This document shows, in pieces, positions 25,371 through 34,207 of a stretch of DNA of 64,000 bases; within the stretch, counting starts at the first letter, position 1; every line of letters starts with the position of its first letter. Below the pieces are notes generated by a model, which was not told the origin of the DNA, searched no databases, and worked only from the letters and a program-made list of their open reading frames with translations. Position numbers and translations under genes: made by a program. This stretch comes from Thalassobacillus_A hwangdonensis (GTDB taxonomy: Bacteria; Bacillota; Bacilli; Bacillales; Halobacillaceae): NCBI RefSeq assembly GCF_042675915.1, contig NZ_JBHTKL010000005.1, positions 1,054,001 to 1,118,000 of the forward strand. Reading direction: 5' to 3'.

Positions 25371-25407
25371 AGGTCTGTTCCTGAACTGAGGAATGGACCT
25401 TTTCCTT
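25371..25407 (+). terminator. Terminator behind the DUF302 gene
   Basis: AGGTC-TG-TTCCT and AGGAA-TG-GACCT form an interrupted stem followed by TTTTCC. Confidence 0.65.
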
Positions 25408-25435
25408 TGTATGGAAAATATATGATGTATAACGA

Positions 25436-25466
25436 TTGACTTTATATACTATACGGGGGTATAGTA
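25436..25466 (+). promoter_or_regulatory. csoR-copA-copZ promoter with CsoR-type operator
   Basis: TTGACT (25436-25441), 18 bases, TATAGT (25460-25465). The palindrome TACTATAC-GGGG-GTATAGTA (25447-25466) covers the spacer and -10, as expected for repression by the CsoR copper sensor. Confidence 0.75.
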
Positions 25467-25489
25467 ATAATCAAGGGAAGGTGAATAAG

Positions 25490-25807
25490 ATGGATGAAAA
25501 TAAACTTCCGGAAAACAGTGGAAAGAAACCAGTTAAACCAAGAACGAAAGATGAGAAACAGAAAGTTCTTGACCGTTTGAAAAGAATAGAAGGGCAAGTT
25601 AGAGGCATCCAGAAGATGGTGGAAGAAGACCGCTATTGCGTGGATATTCTCGTGCAAATATCAGCAATCGATTCAGCTCTGAAACAGGCCGGCTTCTCTT
25701 TAATGGAACGACATACGAAACATTGCGTCAGTGACGCAATCAAATCCGGTAATGGTGATGAGTCGATCGAAGAATTGATGAAAGTGATGAAGCAGTTCGC
25801 AAAATGA
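25490..25807 (+). CDS. csoR: Copper-sensing transcriptional repressor CsoR
   Basis: Small all-helical DNA-binding repressor of 105 residues that releases DNA on binding Cu(I). The core RLKRIEGQVRGIQKMVEED is the family signature. Copper ligands: Cys in DRYCVDILVQ and the His-x3-Cys pair in ERHTKHCVSD. First gene of csoR-copA-copZ; copA follows after 19 bases. GGAAGGTG fixes the ATG at 25490; the upstream open frame overlaps the operator. Confidence 0.95.
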   Translation: MDENKLPENSGKKPVKPRTKDEKQKVLDRLKRIEGQVRGIQKMVEEDRYCVDILVQISAIDSALKQAGFSLMERHTKHCVSDAIKSGNGDESIEELMKVMKQFAK

Positions 25808-25826
25808 TGAAAGAGGAGGTGCCTGC

Positions 25827-28211
25827 ATGAGCGAAATGAAACATATGTCCTTGAATATCACTGGAATGACTTGTGCGGCGTGTTCCAATCGTATTGAAAA
25901 AGTTTTGAATAAAATGGATGGTGTCGATGCTAAAGTCAACCTTGCAATGGAAAGTGCGTCAGTTGACTATGATCCTGAGCATGTTGCCTCCGACCAAATC
26001 ATGGCCAAGATTGAAAAGCTCGGTTATGGCGTACAGATGGAGCGGGCAGACTTCGACATTACGGGAATGACATGTGCTGCCTGTTCCACCCGTATTGAAA
26101 AAGTCCTCAATAAAATGGAGGGAGTATCGACTGCCTCTGTCAATCTGACCGACGAATCTGCCGTGGTCGAATATCAGAACGGGATGGTTGACAGGGAAGC
26201 AATCATTGAAAGGATTCGTAAACTGGGATATGACGCATCGGTGCATGTCGATCGTGAATCGAAAGCAACAAGAAAAGAAGAGGAACTGAAGAAGAAGCGA
26301 ATCCAGCTCTATGCAGCAGCATTATTATCTTTCCCGTTACTATTGACGATGATCGACCATCTTTTCGGGCTGCCTGTACCACATCTGCTGATGAATCCAT
26401 GGGTGCAATTCCTGTTGGCAACGCCTGTACAATTCATCATCGGTAAGCAGTTTTATGTAGGGGCGTACAAGAGCCTTAAGAATAAGAGTGCCAATATGGA
26501 TGTCCTTGTTGCATTGGGGACGAGTGCAGCCTACTTCTACAGTTTGGCCGAAAGCATCCGGGCAATGATTAATCCGGGCAGAGAAATGCATCTGTATTAT
26601 GAGACCAGTGCAATACTGATTACGTTGATCCTGTTAGGGAAATATTTCGAAGCCGTAGCAAAGGGAAGAACAACCCAGGCAATCTCAAGTCTGTTGAATT
26701 TACAGGCAAAAGAAGCTACCCTGCTCCGGGACGGAGAAGAAGTGAAAGTTCCTGTCGATCAAGTGAAGGCGGGCGACATCCTGATTGTCAAACCGGGTGA
26801 AAAAGTACCCGTGGACGGAGAGGTCATCAGAGGAAATACTGCCATTGATGAATCGATGATTACAGGGGAATCCATTCCTATCGAGAAACAGACTGGGGAT
26901 GCAGTCATCGGCTCAACAATCAATAAAAACGGACACATACAGGTGAAAGCGACGAAGGTTGGTAAAGACACAGCCCTTGCCGGAATCATCAAAGTGGTGG
27001 AAGAAGCACAAGGCTCCAAAGCACCGATACAACGGATGGCGGATATCATTTCAGGTTATTTCGTACCGATAGTCGTAGCTATTGCAGTCATCACTTTTGC
27101 AAGCTGGATGTTGTTCGTTGCACCTGGAAACTTCACACAAGCACTTGAAGTCGCAATTGCTGTTCTCGTTATTGCTTGTCCGTGTGCGCTTGGCCTCGCC
27201 ACTCCGACTTCAATCATGGTCGGAACAGGAAAAGCTGCGGAACTCGGCATTCTCTTTAAAGGTGGCGAGCACCTGGAGAACACGCATAAAGTAGATACAA
27301 TCGTATTTGATAAAACAGGCACATTGACGAATGGAACTCCTGAAGTGACAGATTTTGAAGGCGATGAACAGGCATTAATGCTCGCAGCAAGTGCTGAACG
27401 AAATTCAGAGCATCCATTAGCAGAAGCAATCGTATCCTATGCTCAAAATGCAGGGAATGAGCTCCATGAGGTTACCGACTTTGAAGCAGTACCTGGACAT
27501 GGAATCAAAGCGATGGCGAATAATTCGGAAGTTCTGGTTGGAACCCGTATGTTTCTAGAAAAACATAGCGTGGAATATGGCAACTATGAGCTTAAGATGG
27601 AGCAATGGGAAAACGAAGGGAAAACAGCGATGCTGATTGCAGTCGATCGAACAGTCAAAGGTGTAATCGCTGTTGCGGATACGATCAAAGACTCCGCTCC
27701 CGAGGCATTGAAGCAGTTAAGTGATGCCGGCTATGAGCTGATCATGCTGACAGGAGACAATGAAAGGACTGCAAACGCAATTGCTTCCCAGCTTGGCCTC
27801 GATCAAGTAGTGGCTCAAGTCGTCCCAGAACAGAAAGCTGACAAAATAAAAGAAATCCAGCAACGAGGGAAAAAGGTTGCGATGGTCGGCGATGGAGTCA
27901 ATGATGCTCCGGCACTTGTCGTAGCGGACGTAGGCATTGCAATTGGTACTGGTACGGACGTTGCCATTGAAGCAGCAGATCTGACTATTTTAGGTGGAGA
28001 CCTTGCGTTGATTCACAAAGGCATCCTAATGAGTAAGAAAACAATGAAAAATATCCGTCAAAATCTGTTTTGGGCACTAGCCTATAACTCAGCTGGGATA
28101 CCCGTAGCTGCCATCGGACTTCTCGCACCATGGATCGCCGGAGCTGCAATGGCATTCAGTTCCGTAAGCGTCGTTACCAATTCGCTTCGTTTGAAGCGGG
28201 TAAAAATATAA
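25827..28211 (+). CDS. copA: Copper-exporting P1B-type ATPase CopA
   Basis: Pumps Cu(I) out of the cell, 794 residues. Two N-terminal heavy-metal domains with GMTCAACSNRIEKVL (about residue 12) and GMTCAACSTRIEKVL (about 80), eight predicted membrane spans, TGES actuator motif, CPC in IACPCALGLATPTS, phosphorylated Asp in DKTGT, HP motif NSEHPLAEA and hinge MVGDGVNDAPAL. All catalytic and metal residues are intact. Preceded by GAGGAGGTG, co-transcribed with csoR and copZ. Confidence 0.98.
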   Translation: MSEMKHMSLNITGMTCAACSNRIEKVLNKMDGVDAKVNLAMESASVDYDPEHVASDQIMAKIEKLGYGVQMERADFDITGMTCAACSTRIEKVLNKMEGVSTASVNLTDESAVVEYQNGMVDREAIIERIRKLGYDASVHVDRESKATRKEEELKKKRIQLYAAALLSFPLLLTMIDHLFGLPVPHLLMNPWVQFLLATPVQFIIGKQFYVGAYKSLKNKSANMDVLVALGTSAAYFYSLAESIRAMINPGREMHLYYETSAILITLILLGKYFEAVAKGRTTQAISSLLNLQAKEATLLRDGEEVKVPVDQVKAGDILIVKPGEKVPVDGEVIRGNTAIDESMITGESIPIEKQTGDAVIGSTINKNGHIQVKATKVGKDTALAGIIKVVEEAQGSKAPIQRMADIISGYFVPIVVAIAVITFASWMLFVAPGNFTQALEVAIAVLVIACPCALGLATPTSIMVGTGKAAELGILFKGGEHLENTHKVDTIVFDKTGTLTNGTPEVTDFEGDEQALMLAASAERNSEHPLAEAIVSYAQNAGNELHEVTDFEAVPGHGIKAMANNSEVLVGTRMFLEKHSVEYGNYELKMEQWENEGKTAMLIAVDRTVKGVIAVADTIKDSAPEALKQLSDAGYELIMLTGDNERTANAIASQLGLDQVVAQVVPEQKADKIKEIQQRGKKVAMVGDGVNDAPALVVADVGIAIGTGTDVAIEAADLTILGGDLALIHKGILMSKKTMKNIRQNLFWALAYNSAGIPVAAIGLLAPWIAGAAMAFSSVSVVTNSLRLKRVKI

Positions 28212-28243
28212 AGGTATTATACAACTTAAAAGGAGTGGTTAGG

Positions 28244-28450
28244 ATGCAATTGACACTTGAAGTAAATGGAATGACTTGTGGGCATTGTGAAAAAGCGGTA
28301 AAAGGAGCCCTCGAAGAACTGCAGGGAGTAGAAGGTGTAGAGGTTCACCTTTCAGCAGGAAAAGTAGACGTTACCTACGATGAATCATTCGTTTCGAAAG
28401 ATAAAATGAAAGATGCAATTGAAGATCAAGGTTATGACGTCGTAGGATAA
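28244..28450 (+). CDS. copZ: Copper chaperone CopZ
   Basis: Single heavy-metal domain of 68 residues that carries Cu(I) to CopA. Metal loop GMTCGHCEKAV with two Cys, followed by AGKVDVTYDE. AGGAGTGG precedes the ATG at 28244. Last gene of the copper operon, closed by a strong terminator. Confidence 0.96.
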   Translation: MQLTLEVNGMTCGHCEKAVKGALEELQGVEGVEVHLSAGKVDVTYDESFVSKDKMKDAIEDQGYDVVG

Positions 28451-28457
28451 AAACATG

Positions 28458-28498
28458 AGAAGGTGCACCGCAGTCCAAATGCGGTGCACCTTCTTTTT
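28458..28498 (+). terminator. Terminator between copZ and the convergent coat genes
   Basis: Perfect 15-bp stem AGAAGGTGCACCGCA / TGCGGTGCACCTTCT followed by T-run; can also stop the coat-protein transcript from the other side. Confidence 0.95.
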
Positions 28499-28515
28499 AT
28501 ATTGTGATGTTTAAC

Positions 28516-28854
28516 CTAACCGCCATAAGGTAATTGGTTCTTATATCCGTCAAATTGGGTATAGGATTGCTGCATCTTTTGCTGGTCAGCCTGCTCGAGT
28601 GCATACCAGCCATTTTTGAACATCATATTGTATAGATTTCGTTGGCAATCCTGTGTTTCTTTAAATATCGTCGCGATATCCGTATAAAGGTTTTCACAGC
28701 TGGCTTCATTCAGTGCAGTACTATAGGCTCCTGTCATATATTTTTCTGTTGCTAACAGATCATTGACAAGATCTCGCTCATTGAGCTCAGTTGTTTTCGG
28801 AACCATCGTTTCAGGGTTCTGGATTTTCTGACTTTGCTGATTTTGCTGGTTCAA
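28516..28854 (-). CDS. Spore coat protein, CotF-like
   Basis: Protein of 112 residues with the coat F domain, a ferritin-like helical unit: NDLLATEKYMTGAYSTALNE, then QDCQRNLYNMMFKNGWYALE. Gln-rich N-terminus. Expected in the outer layers of the endospore. TTG start behind AAGGAGGG with a seven-base spacer. It follows a similar, shorter protein after 15 bases, so the two form an operon transcribed away from fadM. Confidence 0.85.
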   Translation of the reverse strand: MNQQNQQSQKIQNPETMVPKTTELNERDLVNDLLATEKYMTGAYSTALNEASCENLYTDIATIFKETQDCQRNLYNMMFKNGWYALEQADQQKMQQSYTQFDGYKNQLPYGG

Positions 28855-28869
28855 TGGGATTCCCTCCTT

Positions 28870-29130
28870 TTAATTCAATGGTGGATTCTGTTTATTCAAG
28901 TGTTCCAGAATTTTATTGTAGTGACGTTGATGCATTTGTCCTGCCTGATCGAGTGCAGCTTTCAGCTCCTGATCCTGGCATTGCTGCGCATATGAATGAG
29001 CTTTCTTGCATGCATTCAAGTTCCAGGAAAGCATGTCTGTGATATAAAGGTGGTCTTTCGTACTTACCATATTGGGTGGCTGAGTCATCGATTGTGCCTG
29101 CTGCATACCTGATTGATTCTGCTGTTGCAT
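28870..29130 (-). CDS. Small spore-coat-like protein (CotF-related partner)
   Basis: Protein of 86 residues with a Gln/Met-rich N-terminus and a helical part TKDHLYITDMLSWNLNACKK ending MHQRHYNKILEHLNK. It is a shortened relative of CotF-type coat proteins and sits directly upstream of one. AAGGAGGG precedes the ATG. Likely made during sporulation; I see no sigma-E/K promoter I could support. Confidence 0.75.
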   Translation of the reverse strand: MQQQNQSGMQQAQSMTQPPNMVSTKDHLYITDMLSWNLNACKKAHSYAQQCQDQELKAALDQAGQMHQRHYNKILEHLNKQNPPLN

Positions 29131-29368
29131 AGGTTACCCTCCTTTTCTTATTCAGGAAGTAGTCTTTCCGAAAATCGTATTTTTATCATGAAAAAGGGAA
29201 CATATGCATGCATTTCAGCAAAAAGCGACACTTTTCTTAATATATTGATTAATTTTGCGATTATATACCCATTTGTGAGAATAAATGATAGAATACTAAT
29301 GTGATATCGTTTACAAGATCAAATTTTCAGACATTTTGTCCGGAAGTGATTTAGGGGGTCTATTCATC

Positions 29369-30286
29369 ATGGAGAAAGTACTACGTAATTTCTTTCTGTT
29401 TCTGTCAAAAAACAAGTTCTTCACTAAACTGGCCAAAAAATATGGTCTTCGATTTGGTGCAGGTCGATTCGTAGCGGGAGAGACGATTCCGAATGCGGTG
29501 AAAACGATTCGGGAACTGAATGAAAAAGGTATGTCCGTCACGATCGATCACCTCGGTGAATTCATCGATAGTGAAGCGGAAGCAAGATACGCTGCAGAAG
29601 AGTGTATTGAAGCAATCAAAGCTATTTCTGAAAACAACCTTGATTCCCAGTTGTCATTGAAGATGACATCAATGGGCTTGGATATATCTCCTGAGCTTGT
29701 CATGGAAAATATGCGGAATATCCTCGATGCAGGGAAGGAATATGGCGTATTCGTCACCATCGATATGGAGGACTATGAACGCTGTCAAAAAACCCTGGAA
29801 ATCTTCAAGGAATTGCGTTCTGAATATGATAACATCGGCACAGTCGTCCAGGCATACCTATACCGCACGGTAGAAGATATGGAAGAACTCGATCAGTATA
29901 ATCCGAATTTGAGATTGGTCAAAGGTGCGTATAAAGAATCACCTAAAGTAGCATTTCCGGAGAAGAAGGATGTCGATGATAACTTTAAGAAAATCATCAA
30001 GATGCACTTGCTGAACGGGAATTACACAGCAGTGGCGACACATGATGATGCCATGATTGAATATACGAAAAAGATCGTCGAGGAACACAACATCCCCAAC
30101 GATCAGTTTGAATTCCAGATGCTTTATGGAATCAGGGTAGAGCGTCAGGAAGAACTGATTAAGGAAGGATACCATATGCGCGTCTATGTTCCATATGGCA
30201 ACGACTGGTACGGCTATTTCATGCGCCGCCTGGCAGAACGCCCGGCAAATGTCGCATTCGTACTGAAAGGTGTATTTGGAAAATAA
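29369..30286 (+). CDS. fadM: Proline dehydrogenase (FadM)
   Basis: FAD enzyme of 305 residues that oxidises proline to pyrroline-5-carboxylate at the membrane side. TIM-barrel pattern: SVTIDHLGEFIDSEAEA, SLKMTSMGLDIS, RLVKGAYKES, ATHDDAMIEY and QMLYGIRVERQEEL; the substrate-binding YGYFMRRLAER comes near the end. AGGGGG fixes the ATG at 29369 (a TTG frame begins at 29336). In B. subtilis yusM/fadM lies next to fadNAE, as here; osmoprotection and carbon use are both possible roles. Confidence 0.9.
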   Translation: MEKVLRNFFLFLSKNKFFTKLAKKYGLRFGAGRFVAGETIPNAVKTIRELNEKGMSVTIDHLGEFIDSEAEARYAAEECIEAIKAISENNLDSQLSLKMTSMGLDISPELVMENMRNILDAGKEYGVFVTIDMEDYERCQKTLEIFKELRSEYDNIGTVVQAYLYRTVEDMEELDQYNPNLRLVKGAYKESPKVAFPEKKDVDDNFKKIIKMHLLNGNYTAVATHDDAMIEYTKKIVEEHNIPNDQFEFQMLYGIRVERQEELIKEGYHMRVYVPYGNDWYGYFMRRLAERPANVAFVLKGVFGK

Positions 30287-30294
30287 TTATCTAA

Positions 30295-30320
30295 GGAGCA
30301 GTCATCGCTGCTTCTTTTTT
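30295..30320 (+). terminator. Weak terminator behind fadM
   Basis: GAGCAG pairs with CTGCTT around a six-base loop and is followed by eight T. Confidence 0.6.
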
Positions 30321-30372
30321 TACTTTAAGAAAGTTTAACTTTATTAAAGGAATAAAGTATAAGAAAATACTA

Positions 30373-30413
30373 AGGCTTTCGCCATAAGTACTTGGCGACA
30401 AGCCAAGTTTTTC
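30373..30413 (+). terminator. Second hairpin region between fadM and fadN, two alternative folds
   Basis: CTTGGC-GACAA-GCCAAG followed by TTTTT is a compact terminator (30391-30412). An alternative, longer hairpin GGCTT-TCGCCA / TGGCGA-C-AAGCC uses the same bases (30373-30404). It lies upstream of the FadR box, so it could end readthrough from fadM or act as an attenuator in a long fadN leader. Confidence 0.6.
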
Positions 30414-30544
30414 TAAGTTATTAACCATTTGCTTTAGTAAAAATTAGCATATTTTTTCGTTAAACGATTGCGAAATATCTGAAAATATTTTATAGTAAGA
30501 ATAGGTATTGATAGGAGCACTATCATATTTTTTTAGCAACAAAA

Positions 30545-30562
30545 TGAATGAGTATTCATTCA
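30545..30562. promoter_or_regulatory. FadR operator upstream of fadN
   Basis: TGAATGAGTATTCATTCA is a perfect palindrome fitting the Bacillus FadR box TGAATGANTANTCATTCA. It ends 21 bases before the fadN start, so the acyl-CoA-responsive repressor would control fadNAE. Confidence 0.92.
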
Positions 30563-30583
30563 AAAGAGATAGGGGGAACTGGA

Positions 30584-32983
30584 ATGAATCGTAAAATCAA
30601 GCGCGCGGCTGTCCTCGGCTCCGGTGTCATGGGAGCTGGAATCGCTGCTCACTTGGCCAATGTGGGGATCCCGACATTGATGTTGGACATTGTACCTCGT
30701 GATGTAAATGAAAAGGAAAAGAAGCAAGGACTTACCTTGGAGGACGCTGCTGTACGAAACAAAATCGCAGCTGCAAATAAACAATTATTACTGAAACAAA
30801 AACCATCACCATTAACGAGCAAAAAGAACATGGACTTGATCACTACAGGTAATATGAATGATCATATGGACCAGTTGGCAGATGTAGACTGGATCATTGA
30901 AGTCGTCGTTGAGAACCTTGATATCAAGAAAAAAGTGTACGCTGAGGTGGATAAGTACCGAACAGAAGGAACGATTGTAAGTTCGAATACTTCTGGGATC
31001 TCCATTGAAGCAATGGCAGAAGGACGTTCAGAAGATTTCCGGAAACACTTCCTAGGAACGCATTTCTTCAATCCGCCTCGTTACCTGAAGCTGCTTGAAG
31101 TGATTCCGACGCAAGATACGGATCCTGAAGTCTTCAATTTCATGAAAGTATTTGGTGAAGATGTGTTAGGCAAAGGTGTCGTCGAAGCAAAAGACACACC
31201 GAACTTTATCGCAAACCGGATTGGTACTTACGGGCTACTCGTGACCGTTCAGGAAATGTTGAAAAAAGGATACAGTATCGGTGAAATCGATTCCGTAACT
31301 GGTCCTTTGATCGGACGTCCGAAGAGTGCGACTTTCCGCACATTGGATGTTGTCGGCCTGGATACGTTCATCCATGTGGCAAACAACGTCTATGAGCAGG
31401 TGGAAGGTGAAGAGAAGGATGTCTTCGATATACCTGCCTTCATGAAACAGATGCAGGAAAAAGGATGGCTTGGTGCGAAGAGCGGTCAAGGATTCTTCTT
31501 GAAGAAAAAAGGAGAAAAGGGAAGCGAAATTTTAGAACTTGATCCTTCAACGCTGGAATACGGTCCTCGTAAGAAATTGAAAACTGCGGCCACAGAAATG
31601 GCAAAGCAGGAAAAAGGACCAAAGCGCAAAATGAAAGCGCTTGTTTCTGCAAAAGGCGATCGTGCTGGTGACCTGATCTGGTCCTTAGTAGCGCCTGTAC
31701 TCGTCTATTCTGCAGAATTGCTTGGAGAAATCGCTGATGACTTTACAGCGATCGATGAAGCGATGCGCTGGGGCTTCGGTTGGGAACTAGGACCATTCGA
31801 AATGTGGGACGCCATCGGAGTGAAAAAGTCAGTCGAACGCATGAAGGAAGAAGGTGTAGCCGTTCCGAGCTGGGTGGAAGCAATGCTTGAGCAAGGGAAC
31901 GAAACCTTCTATAAGCAGGAAAATGGAAACGTGTATTTCTACCATGATGGTGACTACAAACAGAAGTCATTCAATGAAAAAGTCATCAACCTGAAACGTA
32001 CGAAAGAAACGAAGGATGTCATTAAGAAGAATGCAGGCGCGAGTCTGATCGACCTTGGTGATGGTGTTGCCGGGCTGGAATTCCACTCTCAAAGCAATGC
32101 GATCGGTCTGGATATCATCCAGATGATCAATTACGCAATTGATGAAGTAGATAAAAACTATGAAGGTCTTGTGATCGGGAACCAAGGAAAGAATTTCTGT
32201 GTCGGTGCCAATATCGGCATGATCCTGATGGAAGCCCAGGATTTCAATTTCTTTGAAATCGAAATGGTCGTAAAACAATTCCAGAATGCAATGATGAATA
32301 TTAAATATTCCGATAAACCTGTGGTGGCTGCACCATTCGGTATGACCTTGGGTGGTGGAGCAGAAGTTTGTCTCCCATCGGATGCAATCCAGGCATCTTC
32401 AGAAACCTATATGGGTCTGGTTGAAGCTGGTGTAGGACTTATCCCGGGAGGCGGAGGAAATAAAGAGCTTTATATGAAGCAACTTCGTAATATCCCACAA
32501 GGCGTAAAAGTGAACCTTATGGAAGTTGCGAATGCAGTATTTGAAAAAATCGCAATGGCAAAAGTGTCCACTTCCGGTGATGAAGCAAGAGAGAATGGCT
32601 TCCTTGATCAGCAGGATGCCATCAGCTTCAATGGGGATCACTTATTGCATGATGCGAAACAGAAGGTACTCGGACTTGCAAGGTCTGGTTATCAGGCACC
32701 TAAGCGTACGAAAATACCTGTCGTAGGAGAGCCTGGTTATGCAGCAATGCTGCTTGGAGCGAAGACCCTCGGTTTCGGAGGATATGCTTCTGAACATGAT
32801 TTGAAGATTGCAGAAAAACTCGCCTTCGTCTTAGCTGGCGGACGGGTGAAAGAAGGCACGCTCGTAGATGAGCAGTATTTGCTGGATCTAGAGCGCGAAG
32901 CATTTTTAAGCCTTGTGGCTGAACCGAAGACTCAACAACGCATGCAGCATATGCTCATGAAAGGTAAGCCGCTACGTAACTAA
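30584..32983 (+). CDS. fadN: 3-hydroxyacyl-CoA dehydrogenase / enoyl-CoA hydratase FadN
   Basis: Bifunctional beta-oxidation enzyme of 799 residues. The N-terminal dehydrogenase shows the NAD motif AVLGSGVMGAGIAAHLANVG, then SNTSGISIEAMAEG and FNPPRYLKLLEVIP; the C-terminal crotonase-type part has GLVIGNQGKNFCVGAN and GMTLGGGAEVCLPSD. AGGGGG precedes the ATG at 30584; the longer frame would run across the FadR box. First gene of fadNAE. Confidence 0.96.
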   Translation: MNRKIKRAAVLGSGVMGAGIAAHLANVGIPTLMLDIVPRDVNEKEKKQGLTLEDAAVRNKIAAANKQLLLKQKPSPLTSKKNMDLITTGNMNDHMDQLADVDWIIEVVVENLDIKKKVYAEVDKYRTEGTIVSSNTSGISIEAMAEGRSEDFRKHFLGTHFFNPPRYLKLLEVIPTQDTDPEVFNFMKVFGEDVLGKGVVEAKDTPNFIANRIGTYGLLVTVQEMLKKGYSIGEIDSVTGPLIGRPKSATFRTLDVVGLDTFIHVANNVYEQVEGEEKDVFDIPAFMKQMQEKGWLGAKSGQGFFLKKKGEKGSEILELDPSTLEYGPRKKLKTAATEMAKQEKGPKRKMKALVSAKGDRAGDLIWSLVAPVLVYSAELLGEIADDFTAIDEAMRWGFGWELGPFEMWDAIGVKKSVERMKEEGVAVPSWVEAMLEQGNETFYKQENGNVYFYHDGDYKQKSFNEKVINLKRTKETKDVIKKNAGASLIDLGDGVAGLEFHSQSNAIGLDIIQMINYAIDEVDKNYEGLVIGNQGKNFCVGANIGMILMEAQDFNFFEIEMVVKQFQNAMMNIKYSDKPVVAAPFGMTLGGGAEVCLPSDAIQASSETYMGLVEAGVGLIPGGGGNKELYMKQLRNIPQGVKVNLMEVANAVFEKIAMAKVSTSGDEARENGFLDQQDAISFNGDHLLHDAKQKVLGLARSGYQAPKRTKIPVVGEPGYAAMLLGAKTLGFGGYASEHDLKIAEKLAFVLAGGRVKEGTLVDEQYLLDLEREAFLSLVAEPKTQQRMQHMLMKGKPLRN

Positions 32984-33018
32984 GCGGTACACTTCTACTT
33001 AATGAAGGGGGAAGGAAT

Positions 33019-34194
33019 GTGAAGGAAGCAGTCATTGTCGCAGGTGCTCGTACACCTGTTGGCAAAGCGAAAAAAGGTACACTAGCACATACAAGACCAG
33101 ACGATTTAGCTGCGTTGACGATAAAAGAAACATTGAAACGTGCAGGGAACTATGAAGGGAACATTGATGATGTCATCATCGGATGTGCCATCCCTGAGGC
33201 AGAACAAGGGATGAACATGGCAAGGAATATTTCCGCACTAGCTGGACTGTCCCATACAATCCCAGGTATTACAATCAATCGTTATTGTTCTTCAGGTTTG
33301 CAGAGTATCGCTTATGGAGCGGAACGTATCATGCTGGGTCAAAGCGACACAATCATTGCTGGTGGAGCAGAATCCATGAGTATGGTACCTGTACCTGGTC
33401 ATGTCATCAAGCCGAATATAAAAATTGTAGAGAATGCACCTGGCTATTACATGGGAATGGGGCATACAGCGGAAGAAGTAGCAAACCGTTTCAACATCTC
33501 CCGTGAAGAACAGGATGCTTTCGCAGTACGCAGTCATGAACGTGCAGCAAGAGCGATTGCTGAAGGTAGGTTCGAAGATGAAATCGTTCCGGTAGAAGTG
33601 ATTGAACGAACGCTTGGCGCGGACAACAAAGTTAAGGAAGCCACTAAGCTGTTCACAACAGATGAAGGAGTACGTCCAGGAACGACTCAGGAAGTTTTGG
33701 CAAAACTGAAGCCTGCTTTCAACATCAAAGGATCTGTAACAGCTGGGAACTCTTCACAAATGAGTGATGGTGCTGCATCTGTACTCGTAATGGATAAAGA
33801 AAAGGCGGAAGCAGAAGGTCTTAAGCCACTATTGAAATTCCGTTCCTTTGCCGTAGCGGGTGTGGAACCGGAAATCATGGGAGTCGGTCCAATTGAAGCG
33901 ATTCCTAAAGCATTGAAATTGGCAGGTCTTGAACTTTCTGATATTGGGTTATTCGAATTGAATGAAGCATTTGCATCTCAGTCACTTCGTGTCATCCAGG
34001 AACTTGGTCTGAATGAAGAGATCGTCAATGTAAATGGTGGAGCAATCGCATTAGGACACCCATTAGGCTGTTCAGGTACGAAACTGACATTGAGCCTGAT
34101 GCATGAAATGAAACGTCGAAACGAACAGTTTGGTGTAGTGACCATGTGTATCGGTGGCGGAATGGGAGCAGCTGGAGTATTCGAGCTATTATAA
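33019..34194 (+). CDS. fadA: Acetyl-CoA acyltransferase (3-ketoacyl-CoA thiolase) FadA
   Basis: Thiolase of 391 residues that releases acetyl-CoA in the last step of beta-oxidation. Catalytic Cys in NRYCSSGLQSIA (about residue 92), His in GGAIALGHPLGCSGTK and second Cys in MCIGGGMGAAG. GTG start behind GGGGGAAGG. Sits 35 bases after fadN and 13 before fadE. Confidence 0.97.
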   Translation: MKEAVIVAGARTPVGKAKKGTLAHTRPDDLAALTIKETLKRAGNYEGNIDDVIIGCAIPEAEQGMNMARNISALAGLSHTIPGITINRYCSSGLQSIAYGAERIMLGQSDTIIAGGAESMSMVPVPGHVIKPNIKIVENAPGYYMGMGHTAEEVANRFNISREEQDAFAVRSHERAARAIAEGRFEDEIVPVEVIERTLGADNKVKEATKLFTTDEGVRPGTTQEVLAKLKPAFNIKGSVTAGNSSQMSDGAASVLVMDKEKAEAEGLKPLLKFRSFAVAGVEPEIMGVGPIEAIPKALKLAGLELSDIGLFELNEAFASQSLRVIQELGLNEEIVNVNGGAIALGHPLGCSGTKLTLSLMHEMKRRNEQFGVVTMCIGGGMGAAGVFELL

Positions 34195-34207
34195 GGAGGA
34201 GAAAGAA

